From Strongylocentrotus droebachiensis (lineage: Eukaryota; Echinodermata; Echinoidea; Camarodonta; Strongylocentrotidae), in assembly GCA_035222895.1 (NCBI GenBank), contig JAVYIG010001037.1, positions 333,813 to 397,812 of the forward strand: 64,000 bases of DNA. Reading direction: 5' to 3'. How positions within the stretch are numbered: position 1 is the first letter of the stretch; each line of letters starts with the position of its first letter. Position numbers and translations under genes: made by a program. This document shows positions 14,301 to 26,300 of the stretch, piece after piece. Under the pieces are notes generated by a model. The model did not search any database. It was given only the letters and a program-made list of their open reading frames with translations, and was not told where the DNA came from.

Positions 14301-17300
14301 TCGGGGGTGCGGCTTATACACGGTACACAATTTGTTTTTGTTTTTTGTTTGTTTTGTTTTAAGTTTCGATTTGTGCCCCTCCACCTGGCGCTATGCCTGG
14401 CAATGTCTCCCAGCTCGGTAATCGGTGTGTTGACTCACCACTCGGAAACTAGAACAACACTCAAATTTGTCTGTCATCTTGGTTTGAAAGTAATCTTTCT
14501 GATAGATCTCAATATGTAGTTTATAATAATAATTCCTCCAATTTTTCTTCTATTACATGGTGTACCACAAGGTTCTATCCTAGGTCCCCTACTGTTTTTT
14601 AATTTACATCAATGATCTTACACACACAAAAAAAAATCTCGGCAAAGAGGGGTACGGTTAATACACGAGGGCGGTTTATACAACGTTAATTACGGTATGT
14701 TTGTTTCTCCTCTGCATCCATGTGTAGATTCGTATCTGAGTGATGGAGAGAGCTTCCATCAGTCTGTGTGGGAGCAGGAGAGAGCAAAGAGATCCAAGAT
14801 TGTATTCGACGTGGAAGAATCAGAATCGGAGGTACGACACGAGTCTATGCCATCTCTCCTTCTATATCTCTCCCCTTTCCCTTTGGACCCTTACCAACTC
14901 TCCCTATATTTCTCTCTTTTATCAGTCCTTCGAGCATGAGCTCTCTTTTCCGTTATCTTTCTGCTCGTATTTCGATTGTGATGCTGCTCCTATTCTACTT
15001 TCATATTCACATCTATATTCATACCTGAATTTATTCATGATGTGATTCAGAATTGTATTTAAAATTCTTGCTATGTATAAGTCATATAACTGTCTTGTCA
15101 TGTTTTGCGCTGAAAGCCGGAGGACCGTACCTGCTCATAGACTTTTTCTTATAGAGTCTTGACGCCCTTCTGGCTTTCAGCACACGACACCATGTTTTTG
15201 TCTTATGTTTTATGTATTACATGTTATACCAATGGAAAACAAATTTCTGTATTATATTATGGACAATAAAATCTTGAATCTCAAATCTTGAATCTTGATA
15301 GTCATGACAATGTTTGCGAGTAATAATGATAATAATAATAATAATAATATATCTTGTTTACCCAGGGTAGCCTCATCACTATTAGAGCCCCACTGCACTA
15401 CTTGTAGCTACTTGCTCCCTTTATATAGAAAACAATGCTTAAGTGGTGCCCATTGGTCCCCAATGATCCTCTTTTTCTTATGTTATTTGAGAGCTGATTT
15501 GATGAGATAACCACCTGTCAGTGACCAGCAGGGTGGTCTTATCCCTCCTGGCCAAACTAGTGCAGCAGTCTTTAATACTGTTCTCCCTGAGGGCCCTGCA
15601 ATCATATTTTTATACCAACTTTAGCCGAGCTACCATGATAAGGCTCAAGCATTCAGGGAACTTGTTCCTGCCGGTACCCATTTAACACCTGGGTGGAGAG
15701 TGGCAAATGTAGATTAATATCTTGCCAAAGGACATTAGCGCCGCTGTGGGACTCCAATCGCATAACCAGTGATTCACAGTCCACGTTCCATTTTTAATTC
15801 ATTGTGGAGGTACATGTTGGTGTCCCCAACTTCTCATTTTATATATAGTTATCATTGTGTGAAATTAATCCTTGAGAGGTTTAAGGCTCAATCATTATAC
15901 CATTGCCCATGAGATATGGGTAGTTCCTGTATTAAGCCTACGGGATGACAATTCACTAGGTTTTTTCTTACTGCTTTTAAGAAAGCATGTGTACTCTTTT
16001 AAGTAAGCAACCAGGGGACCGATGGATTTTACATATACATGTAAGTCCTCTTTGAGGGACTTGGTAATGAGGAATACTGCCTTTCACGCCGGTTACGAGA
16101 CCACTGCTCTACCGCTGAGCCATTGCGTCACTCAGTTGAGGATTTTAACCATGTCCAAACTGATCCTTTTACCACCCCCTCCCCCTCTCTTCTTTTCTTC
16201 TTTCTTCTGTTACAGCATCACAAGAACACAGCCAGGGCCACCACCCCGTACCCTAAGGAGACCATCAGACCTCGCTTCAGGATGGGGGTCATTGCTGCCC
16301 CTTCAAACGGTCACATTCCAAGCAAGAAACCCAACCTGAAGGATAAGGTCCAGAGTCCACAGATGGAACTGCTCCCAAGCAAACCCTCGGTTGATACAAG
16401 GGTATGTGAAGAAATCCAGGCCTGATAACTTCCAGATTTTTATTTTTTTTTCTTCCCAATCCCCCCCCCCCCCCCCCCCAATTTTGTTTCTACCCAATTT
16501 TATCCTGATTTCTTGATTTTTCCGATTTTTCCCTCATTTTCTCTATTTTTCCCCTATTTTTTCCCAATTTTTTTACTCAATTGAGGGGAATGTTAGATGC
16601 CATTTTTTTTTCCTGAATCTTATTTATTTATTTTTTACTCAAGGGGGCGTGGTTGAGGGGAAAAAAAAAAACTATTATTTTTTAGTGCTCACTATCACCC
16701 CTGAGAAATTGTCCTTTGTCTGTTGGCATTTCTAAAAGAATGCATAGTGTTGTGTTTATGCTGCTGTGTCAAGGCAATGTAGATGGAACGCATAATGTTA
16801 ACTAGTTAGATTTATGTACATCATCTGAATATGTTATTGTTTACTGCTCGTGTGAATGTTTTTTCATACATTTAGTTACGATTTTATTATAATCCTGAGT
16901 TTGATTTTGTTCAATAATAGCACTGTTACATTATACCTAAGTAGTGCTTGTATTACTTGGAAACTTCCTGTAGAGTTTGCCTCCTACCCCATGATGTGGA
17001 CTGAGTTTGGAGTATACTCTTGGGTATCCTATGTAACTTTCCTGCAGGGTCTATTTCCCAACCTCAGTCAAAGGAATTTTTTTTTTTTTTTAAAGAGAGA
17101 AAATCTATCTTTCAACTTTAAAGGGACTTTGTTCAGATGTAACATTGTTCAGATGAGAGAAAATGATGCTAAGGTAGTGACTTCAATGCTATATGTACAG
17201 TTAAAGATAATCTGAAAGTTTGAGTGAAAACAGTTCATTATTAATGATAAAAATTGGGAAAAACTGCTTCCAGAATTCTCCCAACTATATTATTATTAGT

Positions 17301-20300
17301 TGATTAAATTTTAGGAAAATGTAAATAGCATTGAATTGGCTCTATACATACAAACATTTAAGTGTTGAAAGATTTAAAAAAGCCTGTTTTATGTCTTATT
17401 TTCATGGGAAAATTCAAAAATTGGTTGGGAGAATTTACTGTTAGAGGGTGTCGCACAGTGATGCCTTCAAAGAAAACCATAATTTGTGGTTTGAGAATTT
17501 TTCAGGTTTTTTGCATGTTAGAGGGTTAGGATGGTTGAAGGAATATAATGAGTAACATTTCATACAAATTTATGCAGTTTTTTTCATCAACCTTCAACAA
17601 TGTTATTGAGTCACTTTAAAGCCAATCCATACATGGGATAAAATGTAATTGAATTAAAGATAAAGACCAGTTATGGCCATGCGATTGAATTGTGAAAGAA
17701 ACGTTGTGGAATCGATCAGAACAGGTTGATCATCTAGCATATAAGTATTGGTGTGTACTACAAGGTTCTGGAATCATCAAAATGATAAGAAATTTGGCCC
17801 AGTCTTGGTAAAGTTACAAGCACTGAACACAGAAAGATGTATATGGGACTACACAAACACGTGGCGTAAAAATCCTACCCTGGAGTTTTACGATGTTACA
17901 TGACATATTTAGAATATGAAGGCATTTGAAGAGCCATGCTTTTCAGGGAACATGTCTTATCTGATGTTCTTCCACACTTGCATAATAAGAATGATAACGC
18001 TCACAAATTATTTTTCACCTCTTCCCAGAACTCAACCTTCTCTTTAAAGCCAATCCATACATGGGATAAAATGTCATTGAATTAAAGAAAAAATGTGTCC
18101 TTCTGTTTGAAGCAGGGTTCTAGACGGGTCCGAGGGAGACGTGAGCTGGAGCTGGATGGGATACGGATCAGAGAGGCAAAGGTCACCAGGCCCAGGTCAC
18201 CGGGGTCAACCATTACTGACAGTTTGCATCTATTCCAAGCTGATAAGGTGAGGGAACTGTTGAGGATTTGTCGCCATTTTGGGCTGTGTGATATTTATTA
18301 GTTAGGTTGCTTTACACACTGAATGAGTCTTACATTGTACACATGGTGTAGTCTGGAAGAAAATTAAAATGAGTTAACTCTGGTGTAAAACATCCTTTAT
18401 TTTGAAATTCATTATTTCATGTTCATTCTTTAAGAGCAGTATAATGTATTGAACTTTGCATATTACTTCTTGCATTAGAGAAATTAACTGTTTTAATCAA
18501 TTTCAATCAATTTTGACAATCTCAAAATGTGTAATGTGTCATTTTGAATATCTAATGGAAAACTGATCAAACAAATGATATTTCATTTATTTCACTTATT
18601 TCATTTTCCACATTCCAGTTAAAAAACATGCAAATACAAAATAATGTACATTATAAAATACAAATGCATAGATATATAAAGAATTAAACATACAGAAAAA
18701 CACACAAACAAACAAGAAAGTGACAAAGGGGAAAAAATAAGTATGTGGAGGGGCAAAAACAAAAGCAAAGTTGCTAGTCAGGGATAAAAACTTGTTCAAA
18801 AATAAAAAGGGGGGGGGGGGTCGGTCATTGGAATATTACCATATATATATGTGTAGACAGATTGTGAGCATTTATTTTATTTCACGAGTTGAGGTACTAG
18901 TTTTTTCATCTTTGAGGTTGGAATTTAATAACTTTAGTAATCATGTTCTTCCTTAATGTCTATCCATCTGCCTAACTCTTGTCATCCCTTGCAGGAGAAG
19001 CGGGCCAAAGACAAGGCACGTCTCCGCCGAACATTGAGTGCTGAGAGCGATACGGAAGGGATCACTCCAAAGGGGAAAGGGTTCTTCAAAAAGGTATGAA
19101 CTAATCACTGTCATGTCTACTCTTGCCATGAGATTAATATTATTTCCGAGATTAACCCTTACATGAACTTGCAAAGTAAATATTTTGAATAGTCCACGAG
19201 GTTGTTAATAATGTATTTCTTAAAAGTCACAGTTCATGTAAAGTGAAATATTGATAAAAAATGTCTAAAATACCATCATCTACTCTGTGAAAATTAATAG
19301 AACATGTATTTCAATCACAATCATTCTTTTGACTTTTATTTCCAGTCCAAACATGATCGTGGAGCCCACAGTGACACAGAGGCCATCGACCCAGAGTGGA
19401 CATCCAAGACCAATAGCCAAAGGAGATCACTGACCATCGAGGACTCTATTGGTCAAGATAGAAGATCTTCAGTTGATTCAAGCCGGACACCGCTGATGGA
19501 TGACCACAGAAAAATTGACATGAAGAAGGACAGAACTTCCTCTAAGCAAAATGGAAGTGCCAAGCACAATCGGCGAAGTGATGGTGTTGTAACCGATTAT
19601 GGATTTATAGATCGAGGACAACACGGAGGTGATTTTGTGGATGGCCAAAGAACAAGAAGTGGTGAGATTGTGCAAAATGGGAGGAGGAGAAGCGATGTGC
19701 CATACGGTAGCAGTGATCCGAGGAGAAGGATGGGTAGGAATATGAACCAAGATCCAAGGGCAAGTGGCACACCTGTGTCAGGCAATGTGGCCTTCCACGG
19801 GAAGAGGAATGGACACCAGCGACGATCAGGTTATGGGACTGATCCTGAGCTTGAAGAGCTGTACCATCATTCACTAGAAAAAGACTCTCCCAAGATGCAA
19901 ATAGCCCAGTACCATACACCCTCCAAGAAATCTGGTTACTCAACAGACCCTGATCGCCGCACTCCGCAAAGCGGAAGGGCTGCTGCTCTGGGTGGCAATA
20001 AGCAAACTAGCAATAAAAAACCTGAACCCCATCATCCACATTCAGGGTATGGTACAGATTCTGAAATCATGGCGTACAATGGACCTTTTGATTACACTTC
20101 TCCTGCAGAAGATCATGGAAGATCTTCCAGAGTTGCTCAAAGGACTCTTGAGAAACGCATTGATTACACACCTCCTGTGGAAGATCATGGAAGATCTTCC
20201 AGAGTTGCTCAAAGGTCTCTTGAGAAACGCATTGATTACACACCTCCTGTGGAAGATCATGGAAGATCTTTCAGAGTTGCTCAAAGGAATCTTGAGAAAG

Positions 20301-23300
20301 AGAGTCGGATACCGAAGAGGCAACCTGAAGCTTACGATGATCGCAAAGGACAGTGGGTTGATGGCAAAGGGTATGTGAAAGAACTAAATCAAGAAAGAGT
20401 TGGTGAAGATAATGATGAGAATTTGCATTGGGCGTACCCTACCTTTGAGTCCAATAAAGGCACTGGATTTGATGATGAACAAAAAGTTGAGAAAAGGGAT
20501 TACACAGAGGAACCAAGGGGTGGTAATCATGCTAGAACAAAAAGATTTGATAATTCAAGTGACCTTGGTAGACGTGCTATGGCCAATGCTGTCATGGAAA
20601 AGGGAGATGGACATCCAAAGGAAGTAGGAAAAGTGGATCTGTCCTCAGAGACGGAAAGCCATCAAGAGCTGCATTGGGACATCTCTGAAATTCTTGGTAG
20701 TTCAAGTAGAACACCGGGACAGTTGAGTACTCCTGCCTCCTCTCCTCAGAAATCCAAGGCAGACAGTGTTGAGCATGTGTTTATGGGTAACGATGAGAGA
20801 CCAAAGAGAGGCAAGAAAATCAAGTCTTCAACTCCGGAAAATGAAAGGCAGAGTGAGAAAATTTGCACCGTTGTAAGCAATGGATCTGTTCCAAATGTAG
20901 CACTTAGGCTGGAGGATAACATGGTTGGTGTAGAAAATCAGATGACAAACCTTGAACTAAGATCAAACATTGATGGCCCCAGGGATGGAAGACCCCTTCC
21001 ACCCTATTCCAAGAAGAGAGATCCCAACTTGTCTCTACCTCCAAGTCCTGCACAGCTGGATCACAGGGACCCTTCGGCATCACCCATTGACCCATCAAAC
21101 AAAATGTCACTACTGCAGTATTACCCATCAAAACATAGAAGTGATTCTCCACTGCCTCACCACAGCAATAGAACCACCCCTAACGACATTGCCCCAAACA
21201 CTAGAATACATCTCAGGAACCAAACCCCCAATCTCCACATTGTAAACCAAAATATGCTGCAGAGCGAGAGTCGAAAACCAAGTGATCCTTTGACTAATCA
21301 AATTGCAAAGCGAGGAGCCATTCCAACGTATGATGAAGCTGTGTTGCGAAGGAAAGACAGTCTTGGAAAGCAGCAGTCCCATTCCTTGAACTCACTCACC
21401 AGGGACATAAGTAAGCAACTGAAAGTGTACCCTATACCAGTGGCAGCTTCCAGTGAAGACCTCTTGTCTACCAAACAAAAACAGGAGGCCCATTATACAA
21501 CTCGGGCTAGACCTTCCAATGAACGACTTAACGATGAGATAGATGATTATGAGATCATCAGTGATTGGCATCAGGGTCCTCGAGCAAAGGATCATGAGTT
21601 GCAGGGGCAACCTCATGACAGAAAACCTCAGCCATACCCTGACATCAGGCAAGGACAAGGCAGCAAGTTGAAAGAACAAAGTAAAGATGATGCGTTGTTG
21701 CATCAGAATCAAAAGAGATCAAGTACCCCAAGTAGTCAGATTGCGAGGCATCCATCGGAGAGAACCGATATGTTACAGAAGCAACGTTCTGGAGATGATG
21801 CTGGATATCAACAAAGAAGTAGATATGGTCAGAGGGAACAGGTTAATGAAAACTGGAAGCAAGAGGCTGACGTTGGTAGAAACATTCCAAGAGGAAAATC
21901 TCCTTTACCACGCTATGCAGCTCAGAAAACACCAACTGCCAAGGAAGAACTGCCACATACCTACAAAGATGGAAGACAGTCATATCCTACAGTTCATGAC
22001 CAAAGGCCAAAAGACATTGATCATATCAATCAAGAAAATACTCAGTACCGCAAACATGATGAGAGGAAGTATTCTGATCATACCCAATCAGTTCCAAACA
22101 GACACAGTGATGCTGATCACCATGACCAAACAGATGGAGTATTCGGCAGCCAAAGAGACCTCAATCATAACAGACCTCAAGACTCCACTTACATCGGACA
22201 GAGAGACACCAGGTACAGTGGCCAGTACACCCCTACCTACAACCAGGATGCAGCCGCTGATCAATTCCCGTCAGCACCATCCTATGGGGAAAGACAGAGT
22301 ACCAAGGAGAGTCATCAACCTGTTGAAGTTAATGATGATAATTGGAAGCACCACCTACTGAACAAGCTTGCCACGAAGAACTTGACACAGGGAGATGACG
22401 AACAGGTACACGTAAATACAGTTTTTAACTATTGAACAAGTTAGAAACCAATAGATTTTGTTATGCTTTGATTATACCTAACAATGGAACAACACTCTTT
22501 AATAATCTTTTCAACAAGTTCAGCTAGATCAGAAAACAAAAGCTGGAAGTCGTTCAAAACATATACCTAATTTACCTTTGGGATGCCATGACTTTTCTCC
22601 CTGCCCTTACCATTGCTTATAAGTTGATGCTTGAATAGTCATTCAGTCAGTAATGAATTGATTATAAATTAAATGGTTTGTGATGAAGAACATACCGTAT
22701 TTGCCGGCGATAAGGCCGCACCCCCGATTTTGGGTTGTTTGTTGTTGTTTTGGGGAAGGACCTTCATTTGACATCGAGGTGCAGTTAAAGGCGCTGATTT
22801 GTGCTTGTAAACTTGTCACAAATAATAGTAACAATGTCGTTTTTAGAAGAATGTGTAAGATCATTAATGTGAATTAAAAACAATAGAGTACTAGGTCCTA
22901 GGATAGAACCTTGTGGTACACCATTTGTTATATAAAAAAAATTGAGGAATTATTATTATAAACTACATATTGAGATCTATTAGAAAGATTACTTTCAAAC
23001 CAAGATGACAGACAAATTTTAGTGTTGTTGTAGTTTCCGAGTGGTGAGTCAACACACTGATTACTGAGCTGGGAGACATTGCCAGGCATAGCGCCATAAA
23101 TCGAAACTAAAAAAAAAAAAAAAAAAAAATATATATATTTTTTTACTCTTTCGCCGCATAGGCCGCACCCCAACTTTTTGATATTTTCTCTTCCAAAAAT
23201 ACTGCGGCCTATACGCCGGCAAATACGGTACTCAATACTTTCGATCCTCCCTTTATGCTGTTCATAAAAAATGTCCAAGTTACAAGGCAGTAGGGTTGTT

Positions 23301-26300
23301 CATAAAAGATGTCCAAGTTACAAGGCAGTAGGGTTGTTCATAAAAGATGTCCAAGTTACAAGGCAGTAGGGTTGTTCATAAAAGATGTCCAAGTTACAAG
23401 GCAGTAGGGTTGTTCATAAAAGATGTCCAAGTTACAAGGCAGTAGGGTTAATGATATTCCTGACCATATATTCCAGCTTCTTAATTACTCTAATATAATC
23501 CTCTCCATTAGACCCCGGTATCTATCCGACGTCAAGGAGAGAGCACCAAGTCCACTGTACAGCAGAGGAGGCTGCACGTTCTACGAGCAAGAATGCAGAA
23601 TGACTTGGTAAAAATGAATGTCACAATGGCTGATCAGCTGCAAAAACTTGAAGCTCGGGTTATTTTTTATTACAGATCTCACTAAATGAGTCTGGGTGGT
23701 TATCAAAAATCGTTTTGCAATATTTTTTGATAACTCGCATGTGCAGAGATGCCAACTGTTCCGTTTTTGCCGTATTTGTCCCGTTTTTTCACTATGAATA
23801 CGGCAGTACGTTTTTTGTATGTTTTGTTACGTTTTTTTAATTTTTTAATTTTTTTTTATTTTTTTATTTATTTATTTTTTTTATTTTTTAGTGACGTTTT
23901 TCTTAATTTCTGATCATGGGCCTTATCAAACAATGCACGCAGAATGGTGATACGTGCCCAAAACTGCGCACAATGCGAACAACCCACATGTAATGTATGC
24001 ACGTCGCGCTCCGCTCCGGGTATGTATACATGGTACTGCCGTTTTTTTTAACCTGCTCGATTGGGCGATATGTTAAGGTGAGAGATTTTTTCAAAAATAC
24101 TGTTTTTTGTCCCAAAATACTGCTTTTTGCTCTTAAGAATACTTTTTTTTGTCGAAGAAGGTTGGCATCTCTGCATGTGCAGTATGCTGTAAACTTTGAT
24201 CGTCAGTCTTGCGATCCTCTTGAAGTTGGAGAGACTGTAACACATTTTATTTTGTATTTCTCCCAATGCAGAAACCTGGTGATGAATCCATTGACGAGGT
24301 CTTTCACTCTCCCTCTCTGCCATCCCGCTCCCCTGGCTTCAAACCCCAATCCAATGTCCCACCCAACAACGCCCACCACCATCCCCATCCCCATCCCTAC
24401 CCCCATCCCCAGTATCAATCCCAGGACAAGCAGAATCCGGATAGCACCTCCGGTATCAGGAACCGCCCTCAGCACCACCACCACCACCACCAGCAGCATC
24501 CTACTCATGACACCCACGAGTCACCTGGCCAGAAGCCATGGCAGGATGAACCTGTTAGGAAAGGCCCTTCACCAGGATATCACCACCAGAGGGACTGGTC
24601 TCCCCCATCCTATGAAAAACCACCTCAGATGATGGACCATGTGGATGTAGCAGAAACTAGGAGAGGTATGTCTGAGCATCCCACTCCTGACGCCAATTCA
24701 CAACATTCTTTTTTTTCTTCCATTTTTGTCCTGAATATTCACTTTTTACATTATGATCTGTAAGGTAAATTTCATTTTTGTGTATCTATGAAAGTTAGGT
24801 TTCTTTTTCAGTGTTATCTTATTTTTCCCTTTCTTGTTTTCTGTGTCACTTTTGCTTTCTGATCTCTCTCTCTCTCTCTCTGTCTTTATCTGGCGAAAAA
24901 AAATACATGTTTCTTTTCCATGCATCATCATTTTTTCTTTGTCCCTTGCTTTGACAGGTACCCCACCAGGCAGTTCAGGAAGCTCCACCACTGGTTGCAA
25001 CGGGCGTAACTTTGCCCCCTCTCCCAGCCTCCAGCGGCGCTTGCCCCCCTACCATTCCACTGTCACCCAATCCCAATCTCCTCTTCCTGTCAGGAGAGCT
25101 GACCCTGATGGCATCGGGGGCCCCAAAACGGTAAGTGGTGACCGACCCACCCACCCCACCCCAACCCCCAAAATAGATAGGAGGTTCACAAAATCAGGGG
25201 GGTGTTTCACAAAAACTAAGATCAACTTTAAGTCGGACTTAACTATGGCAGGCCATTCATGCCACTGGTTGCTCTCACTATTGGTCTATCAATTATGATC
25301 TTTAGATAATATTTTTCCCTTCAATAATGAACTATCAACAGATGTAAATTCTGTAGATTTGTGACCCCTCCGTTGAAAGACCAATGTCAGTAAATGTTGA
25401 GAGCAACCAGTGGCATGAACAGCCTGCCATAGTTAAGTCCAACCTAAAGTTAATCTTAGTCTTTGTGAAACACTCCCCTGGAAGCAAATTCAATGGCACA
25501 AAAATGTTGTTGATGTTGTTAGGTTCATCTCAAATTTACAACATTCATAACATGGTTTCAAATGTGTGGTACTGTAGTGCAGAAGCAGCAGTGATATCAC
25601 TAGTTGGCATTCACACACTAAGAGCTAACGCTCTGGCAATGATGTGAATTTTTCAATTGGTTGCAATTTAGAGATATACAATTGTGTAAAGCAGCATAAT
25701 AGGGTGATGGGTTTTGTGGGAAGGATAATATTCTGGAATTATAGGCAATCATTTACTGCACACAAAAATTGGGCATCCTGGAGGTGTTTCATAAAGCTGT
25801 TCGTAAAGTTACGCCTGACTTTACGAACGACTTGTATATGAAGTGCCAGATAGGATGCCCAAAGTTTTTTCTGATATTTCCAATAACCTCAATTAAATTA
25901 TGGCAAAAAATATACTTTGCATTAAAAATGTTTGTTATAATAAGAATGTTAATCTACATCTGCACAGTTCAACTTTAGTTGATGCAGTTAATAATGATTG
26001 AGGATCCCATTTGGCTTTTCATATACAAGTCGTTCGTAAAGTCATGCGTAACTTTACAAAAAGCTTTATGAAACACCCCCAGATATACCATTAGCGAGTT
26101 TGAGGTATGAGACCATATTGGGAAATCCAGACACTTCATATTTGTTGTTCTCCTTCCTTCCTTCCTGTTGTCAGATTCCATTGGTAATCTATAAGAACCC
26201 TGGCCTTGGATTCAGCATCACTGGAGGTCAGAATTCTCCTGGGAATCCTTTTCATCCTGAAGACATGGTATGTTAACACTGGACATTAATTGATGCCATA

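Noticed and set aside
19478-22361. Several 80-220 codon ORFs overlapping the large LAP exon
   Set aside because: They are shadow frames of the 1,020-codon exon, which has phase-matched splice sites and ERBIN-like motifs.
23258-23449. CRISPR-like array of 38-bp repeats
   Set aside because: Units are contiguous with no unique spacers, in an animal intron.
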